This document shows, piece after piece, positions 26,335 through 34,990 of a DNA stretch of 64,000 bases. Under the pieces are notes generated by a model, which had not been told where the DNA came from, made no database searches, and saw nothing but the letters and a program-made list of their open reading frames with translations. Numbering within the stretch: the first letter of the stretch is position 1; each line of letters opens with the position of its first letter. The stretch spans positions 78,402-142,401 of the forward strand of contig JAKFVT010000056.1 in the NCBI GenBank assembly GCA_021732005.1, written 5' to 3'. The DNA comes from Mycobacterium sp. (GTDB lineage: Bacteria > Actinomycetota > Actinomycetes > Mycobacteriales > Mycobacteriaceae). The translations under genes were made by a program, and so were the position numbers.

Positions 26335-27744
26335 TCAATGTCTAGCGCCGGTGACCGGCATCTTGCTCAAACCGTGGACGGTCTTCTCCCAGAAGAACGG
26401 TCGAAAGACCAACTGGTACACCGCCTTCAACGATGCCACCGCCTGCAGAACCCAGTACCCGGGGGCAAGCAGCGCCGGCCACCACTGATGCGGTTTACCG
26501 ATGGCCTGAGCCAACAGGAAACCGGTGTACATCGAGAACGGCGTGCCCACGAGGAACAGGATCAGGCTGATGTAGTAGGTGAAAGGGGGAAAGAACGTGT
26601 TGACGAAGCTCGGTCGCCCGGCAATCCATGCGACCACCAGAGCGCCGAAGACCAGGTTGAGGAGGTTGGCGATCGGGATGCCGCCGGTCATGTTGATCAA
26701 CCTCAACGTGGCCTTGGTGCCGATCTCCCGGCGCAGCGTCAACGGGCTGCGCAGGTGAACGATCATTGTCTGCAGGTAACCCTTGTACCAGCGAGAGCGC
26801 TGCCGAATCCAGTTGACTACATCGGAATTGGCTTCCTCGAGGGTCAGGGAGTCCAGGATCTGGGTCCGATAACCGTGCCGAGCCAGCCGGACACCGAGGT
26901 CGGCGTCCTCGGTCACATTGAACTCGTCCCAGCCGCCCACCTCGAACCACACCCGGGTCGGGATGTGATTGCTGGTCCCGCCAAGGGGCACCACGCATCG
27001 CGCCCGTTCGACGGCGGGCAACACCACGCCGAACCATTGGTCGTACTCGAGGGAGAACCACCGCGTCAGCAGATTCTGCGTTTCGTTGAAGTAGCCGAGC
27101 CGGCCCTGCAGGCAACCGACATCGTCGGCTGCACGCCGGAACGCGACGACCGCGCGCCGTAGTTGCAGCGGTTCCGGAATGTCCTCGGCGTCATAGATCG
27201 TGACGTACTCACCGCGCAGGTCGGGCAGCGACATCCCGTAGTTGCACGCCTTCGGCTTGGTCTTGGGAAGGCTGTGCGGCACGACGACGACGCGCAGTCC
27301 GGGAACTGAGATATCGGACAGCGCAAGCAATGTCGCGGGGTCGTCCTCTTCGACCAGCAACAGCAGTTCGAGACGGTCGGCGGGGTACTCGAGCCTGCCG
27401 ACACCGTTCACCAGATTGTTCACGATCGCCGGCTCGTCGTAGACGGGCATCAGCACGGTGTAGTAGGGGAGTTCGTCGTCGGGGATCGCGCGCGCCTCTT
27501 CGTCGGAGATCCTGAGCAGTGCGGGGCTTCGAAGTCCGCTGAGCATCAGGTATGCCCGGTCGATCGTCGACCACAGGTAGAGCGCGGCGACGATCGCGGT
27601 GACGACCGCGATGGTGACGCCGGGGTAGACGACCGCCAGGGCGATGACGGGGCTCACCACCGCCAGCGCGCGGAGAATCGATTTGGGTCCCAATGCCGTT
27701 CGGGCAGAAAGGTGTCCGGGAAGAAGCCCTGCGACGGATGTCAC
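26335..27744 (-). CDS. BcsA-like processive family-2 glycosyltransferase (no PilZ domain)
   Basis: A 469-residue membrane GT2. After two N-terminal helices (about residues 24-60) the GT-A domain shows YDE (102-104), EEDD (132-135), the DxD-type YDAED (184-188), the catalytic TED (278-280) and QRSRW (315-319), then helices at about 345-365, 375-400 and 415-435. This D, DxD, TED, QxxRW set is diagnostic of processive synthases such as cellulose and hyaluronan synthase. The chain ends with no PilZ domain, so c-di-GMP control through this subunit is not expected. GTG 27744 overlaps the stop of the upstream gene. BcsB-like copy 1 follows directly, making a minimal synthase pair. Confidence 0.92.
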   Translation of the reverse strand: MTSVAGLLPGHLSARTALGPKSILRALAVVSPVIALAVVYPGVTIAVVTAIVAALYLWSTIDRAYLMLSGLRSPALLRISDEEARAIPDDELPYYTVLMPVYDEPAIVNNLVNGVGRLEYPADRLELLLLVEEDDPATLLALSDISVPGLRVVVVPHSLPKTKPKACNYGMSLPDLRGEYVTIYDAEDIPEPLQLRRAVVAFRRAADDVGCLQGRLGYFNETQNLLTRWFSLEYDQWFGVVLPAVERARCVVPLGGTSNHIPTRVWFEVGGWDEFNVTEDADLGVRLARHGYRTQILDSLTLEEANSDVVNWIRQRSRWYKGYLQTMIVHLRSPLTLRREIGTKATLRLINMTGGIPIANLLNLVFGALVVAWIAGRPSFVNTFFPPFTYYISLILFLVGTPFSMYTGFLLAQAIGKPHQWWPALLAPGYWVLQAVASLKAVYQLVFRPFFWEKTVHGLSKMPVTGARH

Positions 27745-29267
27745 CGTGGCGCACCTGCCTGGAGGATCTGGCGGGCGACGTCGTTGGTCGCGGCCAGCAC
27801 GGTGGCGGGCACTGAACTCGCCGCGTCCGGTTGCTCGCGGGCCAGCCATAACAAGGGATCGATCAGTGAGTTGCGCAGCGTGAGCGGGCGGGGTGGCGGT
27901 GGTTGGCGAGGGGTCACCGCCTCGTCCATGATGATCGTCACCCGTTGATAGCCGTTGGGTACTTCCCAGATCCATGTCACGAGGTACCACTCGCTCGGCC
28001 GGTCGGTCTGAGTGATGCTGGACCCGCCGCTCTGCAGGGACATCGCCGACACCGGTGCGGGCTCCGTAACCGGTTGGTAGTTGGTCGGAGCAGGGGACGG
28101 ATACCAGACGGCGGACGAGTAGTCCCGCAGTCTTGCCAGGTTGGGCGCGGAGATGACGTCGATCGCCAAGCCGTCGACGTCTCGGCCCGGTGGCAGCTGA
28201 TAGCGGGTCAGCGTGCTGCCCGGTCCGACGAAGCGGGAGATGAAGCCGAAGTGTTCGATCGGCCGCAGTCCCAGCTTGGACGTCCAATCACCGTGAGCCA
28301 TCAAGGTATTCGGCTGCTTAGGAGCATGCAGCGACGTGAACAGCAATGCCAGGGAGATGACGATGAGGGTCGGATAGGACCAGCCGCGTCGGTACGGGAA
28401 CTGGGTGCGCAGATGTGGGAATCGCTGCCTACCGGTCACGTGGGCGGTGTGATGGGCGACGAAGATCGTCAGCAGCGGCAGGGCGCCGGCGACGACCGTC
28501 ATCCGGACCAGGAGGCTGTCGGTCAGATATCCGGTGACCGGGACCAGCGCGACGGCCACCACGAGGTTCACGCCGGTCGCAAGTAACCGCCAGCGCCAGC
28601 TGACGACCCTGGCCGAAAAGTAGACGGCCAAGGTGCCGTAGGCGGCGGCGACGAGTGCGGCATCGTCGTCGGTCCCGCCGAGCTGGGCGGTCAGCAGGAG
28701 ATAGGTCATGACGGGAGCCGTGAAGACGACGTACACCCATACCGTCCACATGCGAAGCACGTGGCGGACGGAGAACACCACCATGGCTGCTGCGGCTGCC
28801 CACAGGGCGGGGCGAAGGTTGTCGATCCGCCAGAGGGCGGCCAGGGTGGGGAGCCGCTGCGAGAACAACGACACCGCGAAGAAGCCGCCCCCGCAGACCA
28901 GGATCGCCACGATCCAGTCGGTCTCGGCGTCGGAGACGCCGCGCGGTGGGCGCGTGTAACCCGCCACCACGAGTGCGGCCAGCAGCGGTAGCAGGAGCGT
29001 GTAGACGCTCAGCGAGCCGGCGGCGCCGTCGCTGAAACCGTTGAGCGCCGGCACCACGTAGGCGACTGCTGCCAGGGCGAGAACCACCACGATGCGTGCC
29101 CAGAGCTCACGGCGGGTGGCGATGTAGGAGAGATTTCTGGTTCGACGGCGCGGGGCGATGGCAGACGTGGCGACCACCGGAATCGGCACGGTCTGAGGGT
29201 CCGCCGTGGGCGGATGGTGGGGTGTATGGACACGCCCTTCACCAGTGAGGTCCGCGTGAGTACTCAA
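27741..29267 (-). CDS. polytopic membrane protein with C-terminal soluble domain, first gene of synthase operon
   Basis: A 508-residue protein: a Pro-rich cytoplasmic N-terminus of about 55 residues, roughly nine or ten transmembrane helices to about residue 315, then a soluble domain of about 190 residues containing GPGSTLTRYQLPPGRDVDGLAIDVIS and EWYLVTWIWEVPNGYQRVTI. I do not recognise the family. The layout superficially recalls exosortase- or polymerase-linked proteins, but no catalytic Cys/Arg signature is present. TTG 29267 is preferred because AAGGAA lies about seven bases upstream. Coupled by GTGA overlap to the BcsA-like gene, it is probably an accessory or export partner of the synthase. 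Confidence 0.8.
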   Translation of the reverse strand: MSTHADLTGEGRVHTPHHPPTADPQTVPIPVVATSAIAPRRRTRNLSYIATRRELWARIVVVLALAAVAYVVPALNGFSDGAAGSLSVYTLLLPLLAALVVAGYTRPPRGVSDAETDWIVAILVCGGGFFAVSLFSQRLPTLAALWRIDNLRPALWAAAAAMVVFSVRHVLRMWTVWVYVVFTAPVMTYLLLTAQLGGTDDDAALVAAAYGTLAVYFSARVVSWRWRLLATGVNLVVAVALVPVTGYLTDSLLVRMTVVAGALPLLTIFVAHHTAHVTGRQRFPHLRTQFPYRRGWSYPTLIVISLALLFTSLHAPKQPNTLMAHGDWTSKLGLRPIEHFGFISRFVGPGSTLTRYQLPPGRDVDGLAIDVISAPNLARLRDYSSAVWYPSPAPTNYQPVTEPAPVSAMSLQSGGSSITQTDRPSEWYLVTWIWEVPNGYQRVTIIMDEAVTPRQPPPPRPLTLRNSLIDPLLWLAREQPDAASSVPATVLAATNDVARQILQAGAPR

Positions 29268-29564
29268 ACCGCTTCCTTCGCCCCGAAGAGTTTCCGCAAT
29301 CCCCTGGCGTTGTCATGTGCAGCCGGCCTCAAGCCCGACACTGCGTGCTCAGCGCGTCAATCGCCTCAAAGAGCATACAAACGGATTGTCAATTTTGCAG
29401 CTTTGGGCATATTTTGCGTAATTTGCCATCATTGCAAGCCTGTGAATACATCTTAATTTAACTATCAAGTAAATTCGCTGGCGCGGACGAGGCGCGGACG
29501 TCGTTGTCCGATCGTCGGCGGGATCGGAGTGTCGCATCGATCGCGGGTGCGGAAAGCTGTGGGG
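29268..29564. promoter_or_regulatory. AT-rich divergent intergenic region (synthase operon / pta)
   Basis: This gap of nearly 300 bases holds a strikingly AT-rich patch at about 29365-29475 in an otherwise GC-rich window. TAAATT (29470-29475) fits a -10 for pta with an approximately 85-base leader. TATGCT on the minus strand (29377-29372) could serve the synthase operon. The patch is a candidate site for a xenogeneic silencer such as Lsr2. No small gene was recognised. Confidence 0.5.
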
Positions 29565-31634
29565 GTGACCCCCGCCGCCACCACGTCGATCTACATCGCG
29601 TCGCCCGAGGGTGACACCGGTAAGTCCACCGTCGCGCTGGGCATCCTGCACCGCCTGACCGCGATGGTGCCGAGGGCGGGCGTGTTCCGCCCGATCACCC
29701 GACGGGAGAATCGCGACTACATCCTTGAGCTGTTGCTGGCGCACAGCAACGCCGGGCTGACCTACGAGGAGTGCGTCGGCGTCAGCTACGAACAGCTACA
29801 CGCCGATCCCGACGGCGCCATCGCCGACATCGTCGACCGCTACCACGAGGTGGCCGGCCGCTGTGACGCCGTCGTCATCGTCGGATCCGACTACACCGAC
29901 GTCGCCTCGCCCACCGAGTTGAGCGTGAACGCCCGCATCGCCGCCAACCTGGGCGCCCCGGTGCTGCTGTCGGTCCGCGCCCGCGACCGCACACCGGCCG
30001 AAGTCGCACAGGTCATCGAGCTGTGCCTGGCCGAATTGGCCGCGCAGCACGCTCACACGGCGGCGGTGGTGGCGAACCGCGCCGACCCGGCCCAGCTGGC
30101 GGCGGTGGCGCAAGCCTGCGCGATGCTGGGGCCGCGGGTATACGTCCTTCCCGAGGAGCCGCTCCTGGTGGCCCCGACCGTCGCCGACCTGAGCGACGCC
30201 GTCGGCGGCGTTCTCGTACACGGTGACTCCTCGCTACTCGGCCGCGAGGTGATGGGGGTGCTGGTAGCCGGCATGACCGCCGAGCACTGTCTGGAACGAC
30301 TCACCGAAGGCGTCGCCGTGATCACCCCGGGCGACCGCTCCGATGTGGTGCTGGCCGTGACGAGCGCACATGCCGCCGAGGGATTTCCGTCACTGTCGGC
30401 CATCATCCTCAACGGTGGGCTGCCGCTGCACCGGTCGATTGCGCAACTGGTGAACGGGTTGGGTCTGCGACTTCCGATCATCGCCAGTGATCTCGGCACG
30501 TTCGAGACGGCGAGCGCGGTGGCGGGCACCAGGGGCCGGGTCACCGCCACCTCGCAGCGCAAGATCGACACCGCGATCGCCCTCATGGAGCGCTACGTCG
30601 ACATCGACGAGCTGCAGGACCGGCTGAGCCTGCCGATCCCGACGGTCACCACGCCGCAGATGTTCACCTATCAGCTGATGGAGCGAGCCAGAGCCGACCG
30701 GAAGCGGATCGTGTTGCCCGAGGGAGACGACGACCGCATCCTTCGGGCTGCCGGACGGTTGCTGCGCCGAGGTGTCGCTGACCTGATCATTCTCGGTGAG
30801 GAATCCCAAGTTCGTTCGCGTGCAGCGGAATTGGGCGTAGATCTGACGGCGGCCACTGTCCTGAATCCGCGGACCAGTGAGCTGTGCGATCAGTTCGCCG
30901 AGCAGTACGCCGAGCTCCGGAAGAAGAAGGGGGTGACGCTGGAGCAAGCCCGCGAGACGATGCACGACGTGTCGTACTTCGGAACCATGTTGGTGCACAA
31001 CGGAATCGTCGACGGCATGGTCTCGGGTGCGGTGCACACCACAGCGCACACGGTGCGGCCGGCCTTCGAGATCATCAAGACCCAGCCCGATGTCTCGACG
31101 GTGTCGAGCATCTTCTTGATGTGCCTGTCCGATCGGGTGCTGGCCTACGGCGACTGCGCGATCGTGCCGGACCCGACCGCCGAAGAGCTCGCCGACATCG
31201 CGATCAGCTCGGCGCGCACCGCCGCGCAGTTCGACATCGACCCACGAGTGGCCATGTTGTCCTACTCCACAGGCAGCTCGGGAAGCGGCAGCGGTGTCGA
31301 GAAAGTCAGGGAAGCAACAGAATTGGTGCGCACACGAGCGCCGCAGCTGCTGGTTGAAGGTCCGATCCAGTACGACGCCGCCGTCGACCCCACCGTCGCC
31401 GCCGCCAAGATGCCGAATTCGGAAGTGGCCGGACGCGCAACCGTGCTGATCTTCCCGGACCTCAACACCGGGAACAACACCTATAAGGCAGTGCAGCGCA
31501 GCGCCGGCGCCATCGCCATCGGCCCGGTGCTGCAGGGGCTGAACAAGCCCGTCAACGACCTGTCCCGCGGTGCGCTCGTCGAGGACATCGTCAACACCGT
31601 GGCGATCACCGCGATCCAAGCTCAGGGCCAGTGA
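29565..31634 (+). CDS. pta: phosphate acetyltransferase
   Basis: A 689-residue multidomain Pta that interconverts acetyl-CoA and acetyl phosphate. The N-terminal P-loop/BioD-like domain has PEGDTGKST, the middle DRTGG-type domain spans roughly 220-340, and the C-terminal catalytic PTA_PTB domain begins near RIVLPEGDDDRIL and includes FPDLNTGNNTYKAVQRS. It is collinear with M. tuberculosis Pta (about 690 residues). GTG 29565 is chosen with GGAAAG eight bases upstream; GTG 29559 is possible. In M. tuberculosis ackA follows directly; here ackA is 12.9 kb downstream with exopolysaccharide genes between. Confidence 0.97.
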   Translation: MTPAATTSIYIASPEGDTGKSTVALGILHRLTAMVPRAGVFRPITRRENRDYILELLLAHSNAGLTYEECVGVSYEQLHADPDGAIADIVDRYHEVAGRCDAVVIVGSDYTDVASPTELSVNARIAANLGAPVLLSVRARDRTPAEVAQVIELCLAELAAQHAHTAAVVANRADPAQLAAVAQACAMLGPRVYVLPEEPLLVAPTVADLSDAVGGVLVHGDSSLLGREVMGVLVAGMTAEHCLERLTEGVAVITPGDRSDVVLAVTSAHAAEGFPSLSAIILNGGLPLHRSIAQLVNGLGLRLPIIASDLGTFETASAVAGTRGRVTATSQRKIDTAIALMERYVDIDELQDRLSLPIPTVTTPQMFTYQLMERARADRKRIVLPEGDDDRILRAAGRLLRRGVADLIILGEESQVRSRAAELGVDLTAATVLNPRTSELCDQFAEQYAELRKKKGVTLEQARETMHDVSYFGTMLVHNGIVDGMVSGAVHTTAHTVRPAFEIIKTQPDVSTVSSIFLMCLSDRVLAYGDCAIVPDPTAEELADIAISSARTAAQFDIDPRVAMLSYSTGSSGSGSGVEKVREATELVRTRAPQLLVEGPIQYDAAVDPTVAAAKMPNSEVAGRATVLIFPDLNTGNNTYKAVQRSAGAIAIGPVLQGLNKPVNDLSRGALVEDIVNTVAITAIQAQGQ

Positions 31635-31669
31635 GGGGCGTTTCGCGCACGGACCCGATCCCGCCCCGT

Positions 31670-31675
31670 TAACAT
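31670..31675 (+). promoter_or_regulatory. candidate -10 for the glycosyltransferase operon
   Basis: TAACAT fits TAnnnT and lies 26 bases before ATG 31701. The gap also has GGGGCG/CGCCCC inverted segments (31635-31690) that may end pta transcription, which would let the downstream sugar operon be controlled separately. Confidence 0.35.
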
Positions 31676-31700
31676 TGGCTCCCTTGGGGCGGGGGGATCG

Positions 31701-32849
31701 ATGGTGGGGGTGAGCGTGACGGGTATCGGCACGGATGGCAAAGGCTCCCCGCCGCTGAGGTTTGCCTTTCTCACCGAGCTCTGCCTGCCCAGCATCGGCG
31801 GTCAGGAGATCTTCTTCCTGGAGCTCGGCGAAGCGCTCGTCCGGCGCGGCCACACGGTCGACCTCTACTGCATCGCCCACGAACCCGGACTCGCTGCGGA
31901 CGAGACGATGAACGGCGTGCAGGTGCACCGGTACCCCAACGGGGGCGGGTACAAGAACCCACGGATAAAGGTGCTGCGACGGAATTGGTCGGACATCGCC
32001 AAATACAGCGCCCGGGTGCGACGCGTCGCCGCCGAAGGACGGCACGATTTTTACCTACTCAACGAGTGGCCACTCATGCATGCGCTGGCGTTGCCCGGCC
32101 GGGTGCGCAACCGAAGCGGTCTGCATTGGTGTGAGATCCGCGAGGATCCCCTGCTGCGCACCCTGCAGGCTGTGCTGCCCCGCACGGTCAGTTCCAACTT
32201 CGCCATCAGCGCGGCGGTTGCGGATGGCATCCTCAAAGCATCGGGGCGGCCAACACTGGTTCTGCCCAGCGGAATCCAACTCGAGCGTTACCGGTCGACG
32301 CCGCGCGGCGAACGATCGGGCGTGTTGTACGTCGGCCGGCTTGCGCCGCACAAGAACCTGGAACTGCTCATCGATGCGTTCGGGATCGCGACACGGCAAG
32401 GTCTGGCCGGTGATCTGATGATCGGCGGTGACGGACCTTCGAGGGCAGACATCGAGGCGTACGCCCGGCAGTCGCCGGTCGCCGATCGGATCCACGTGCT
32501 CGGTTCGGTCAGTGAAGACAAGAAGATCGAACTCCTCTCCAAAGCGGCGATTCTGGGGATGCCGAGCAAGCGCGAAGGGTTCCCCCGGGTGATCACCGAG
32601 GCAATGGCCAGTGGGCTGCCCGTAGTCACCGCCCGCTTCCCGGAGAACGGCTCGACCGCGGTGGTGACGCAATACGGCTCGGGCGTTGTCTGCGGCACCG
32701 AGACGGCCGATTTCGCCGATGCGCTGCTGGCTGCCGAAGCCGGGTGGGACACCTTCTCTCAAGCGGGACTGTTGGCGTCGCGATCGCTGGATTGGGCGGA
32801 TATCGCCCGCACGCTCGAGCAGCGGGTATATGAAGTGACCGGGAGATGA
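31701..32849 (+). CDS. GT4-family glycosyltransferase
   Basis: A 382-residue GT-B-fold transferase. The N-terminal acceptor domain carries the early Gly-rich SIGGQEIFFLELGEALVRRGH loop, and the C-terminal donor domain has VGRLAPHKNLELLIDAF, IGGDGPSRADIEAY and the EGFPRVITEAMASGLPVV motif (E-x7-E). It is expected to move a sugar from a nucleotide donor to a lipid-linked or glycan acceptor with retention of anomeric configuration; donor and acceptor unknown. First gene of the plus-strand operon, with ATG 31701 near a G-rich ribosome site. Confidence 0.92.
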   Translation: MVGVSVTGIGTDGKGSPPLRFAFLTELCLPSIGGQEIFFLELGEALVRRGHTVDLYCIAHEPGLAADETMNGVQVHRYPNGGGYKNPRIKVLRRNWSDIAKYSARVRRVAAEGRHDFYLLNEWPLMHALALPGRVRNRSGLHWCEIREDPLLRTLQAVLPRTVSSNFAISAAVADGILKASGRPTLVLPSGIQLERYRSTPRGERSGVLYVGRLAPHKNLELLIDAFGIATRQGLAGDLMIGGDGPSRADIEAYARQSPVADRIHVLGSVSEDKKIELLSKAAILGMPSKREGFPRVITEAMASGLPVVTARFPENGSTAVVTQYGSGVVCGTETADFADALLAAEAGWDTFSQAGLLASRSLDWADIARTLEQRVYEVTGR

Positions 32850-32872
32850 CGGCGGGATCGGGAGGCAAGCGC

Positions 32873-33826
32873 ATGCGAGTTCTGGTGACGGGTGGTGCCG
32901 GCTTCGTCGGCAAGGAGTTGGTCGGCATCCTCCGGGATCAGGCCGACGTACTGGTGATCGACCTGCTGCGCTATGGCACCCCGGACTGGCTGCAGGGCGA
33001 GCCCGAGGGGTTTCGGTTCCGTCGGCTCGACATCCGCGATGCCGCAGCCACCGCCGAGGCGGTGCAGGAATTCGCTCCCGACGTCGTCGTACACCTCGCG
33101 GCGATTCACTACATACCTGAATGCGATACTGATCCGTCAAATGCGGTGGCCACCAACGTCACCGGAACGGTGAACGTGCTCGCGGCCTGCCCGCCCGGTA
33201 CTCGATTCGTATTCGCCAGCAGCGGCGCGGTCTACAAGCCCGACGAGGCGCCGCACCAGGAGCTGACGTCCGTCGTCGAGCCCGCCGACATCTACGGCTT
33301 CACCAAGCTGCACGGCGAGGACTATGTACGGTCTTTATCTGCCAGCCGTCAGCTGACCGGTGTCAATGTGCGGCTGTTCAATGTGATTGGTCCGGGGGAG
33401 ACCAATCCACACCTGTTGCCGGCGCTGATGGACCAGCTGCGCAACGGATCCGATGTCCTCGAGGTCGGAAATACCTGGCCCAAGCGCGATTACATCGACG
33501 TCGTCGACGCTGCGGGCGGCTTCGCCGCAGCGGCTCTCGGTGCAGGCCCCGGACCCGGCGAGTGCGAGACGGTGAATCTCTCCAGCGGCGACCAGTATTC
33601 GGTCGACGAGATCCTCGAGCGGCTGCAGTCGGTGCTGGGGCTGAAGTTCGAGGTGCGCCAGGCCAAGGACCGGATGCGCGCTGTCGACCGTCCGTTCCTC
33701 GGCGCCGACATCTCCCGCATCAAGAAGAAATTCGGTTGGGCTCCCCAGCACAGCCTCGAATCCAGCCTGGAGCGTGCGTGGGCCAGCCGGGATTCGTTGC
33801 CCGACTTGCGTGGTCGACTGAAGTAG
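32873..33826 (+). CDS. NAD-dependent sugar-nucleotide epimerase/dehydratase
   Basis: A 317-residue extended SDR. The N-terminal Rossmann motif is VTGGAGFVG, the catalytic Ser region is SSGAVY, and the YGFTKLHGE segment holds the Tyr-x3-Lys pair. It is of the GalE/RmlB/WcaG group and likely supplies an activated sugar for the neighbouring transferases. ATG 32873 is chosen because GGAGG lies seven bases upstream; ATG 32846 (overlapping the previous stop) adds nine residues and has no good ribosome site. The exact conversion (4-epimerisation or 4,6-dehydration) is not decided by sequence. Confidence 0.9.
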   Translation: MRVLVTGGAGFVGKELVGILRDQADVLVIDLLRYGTPDWLQGEPEGFRFRRLDIRDAAATAEAVQEFAPDVVVHLAAIHYIPECDTDPSNAVATNVTGTVNVLAACPPGTRFVFASSGAVYKPDEAPHQELTSVVEPADIYGFTKLHGEDYVRSLSASRQLTGVNVRLFNVIGPGETNPHLLPALMDQLRNGSDVLEVGNTWPKRDYIDVVDAAGGFAAAALGAGPGPGECETVNLSSGDQYSVDEILERLQSVLGLKFEVRQAKDRMRAVDRPFLGADISRIKKKFGWAPQHSLESSLERAWASRDSLPDLRGRLK

Positions 33827-33839
33827 GGGCGCACTACTG

Positions 33840-34985
33840 ATGGGGGCCGACGCCGGGGTCGATCTGCTGTTCGATGTGCGGCACATCAATCAGAGCGGTA
33901 TCGGCACGTATATCGCCACCGAATTGCCCTATCTGCAAGACACGGTCGCCAAGTATGGGCTCACCCTTGCGGTGCTGGCGAACCCGGATAGCTGCCCGGC
34001 CGTGCGCGACGCCACCCGGGTGGTCCTCGCCGATCCGGCGGATGCAGCGATGTACTCCATGGGAGAACAGAAGGCCTGGGCCAATGCGCTGAGCGCCGTC
34101 CGCCCGCGGGCATTCTGGGTGCCGCACTATCCGTATCCGCTGGCCCTGCTCGCCCCCGCGAACCGCGACGTCCGCGGTTACGTCACCGTCCACGACACGC
34201 TGCACATCATGCCGCGTCGGATCAACGACCAACCCCTGCCCAAACGGCTGTACGCCCGTCTCATGCTGACCCTGGACGCCCGACGATCCGCACGGATCTT
34301 CACCCCGTCGAATTCGACCGCCAAGACCCTGCTGGACGCCCGACCATCCGCGCGGGTGCTGGTGACGCCGCTGGGCCTCGACGAGATCTGGTTCCGTCCC
34401 GCCGATCCCGCCTTGTCACCAGTCGCGGCGCCCTACATCGTGTATGTCGGTAATGCCAAGTGGCACAAGAACTTGACCGTACTGCTCGAAGCCTTCGAGC
34501 AACTCCTGCCCGCGATACCGCACAAGCTGGTGATCGCCGGGGGCGGGGAAGCGGTGCGCACAGTCGACGGCAGGGTCGACGCACTGGCGGCGAAGAACCC
34601 CGATCGGGTGATCATCAGCGGCCGATTGGATTTCGCTGCCCTGCGTTCGCTGGTGGCCTGCGCGGACGTGCTGGTGATGCCCTCGCTGCACGAAGGGGTC
34701 GGCCTGCCGCCGCTGGAGGCGATGGCGTCGCATACCGCGGTCCTCGCCTCGCACATTCCGGCGCTCACCGAGACATGCGGTGACGGGGCTGAGTATTTCG
34801 ATCCGCATGACCCCCGGGAACTCGCCGAGCTTCTCCGAACGTATTGCAGCGACGGCGAAGCCCGAGCCGAATTGGCGGCGCGCGGCTTCGCTCATGTCAC
34901 GGCGCGACAGTCGAGGATCTCGCTGACGGCGGCGTCCGAAGCAATCTGCGCTGAGCTGGGCGTATCGCGCAGTGGGCTAAGGTAG
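33840..34985 (+). CDS. GT4-family glycosyltransferase
   Basis: A 381-residue GT-B transferase. The N-terminal domain begins with DVRHINQSGIGTY, the usual SGIGxY loop of mannosyl- and glucosyltransferases, and the donor domain shows YVGNAKWHKNLTVLLEAFE, SGRLDFAALRSLVACADVLVMPS and HEGVGLPPLEAMAS (E-x7-E). It lies 13 bases after the epimerase. It belongs to the same subgroup as many capsule and O-antigen transferases. Donor and linkage are unknown. Confidence 0.92.
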   Translation: MGADAGVDLLFDVRHINQSGIGTYIATELPYLQDTVAKYGLTLAVLANPDSCPAVRDATRVVLADPADAAMYSMGEQKAWANALSAVRPRAFWVPHYPYPLALLAPANRDVRGYVTVHDTLHIMPRRINDQPLPKRLYARLMLTLDARRSARIFTPSNSTAKTLLDARPSARVLVTPLGLDEIWFRPADPALSPVAAPYIVYVGNAKWHKNLTVLLEAFEQLLPAIPHKLVIAGGGEAVRTVDGRVDALAAKNPDRVIISGRLDFAALRSLVACADVLVMPSLHEGVGLPPLEAMASHTAVLASHIPALTETCGDGAEYFDPHDPRELAELLRTYCSDGEARAELAARGFAHVTARQSRISLTAASEAICAELGVSRSGLR

Positions 34986-34990
34986 CGCAG

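Noticed and set aside
27741..29267. Possible exosortase
   Set aside because: No catalytic Cys-Arg-His signature is seen in the helices, and no PEP-CTERM substrates are visible.
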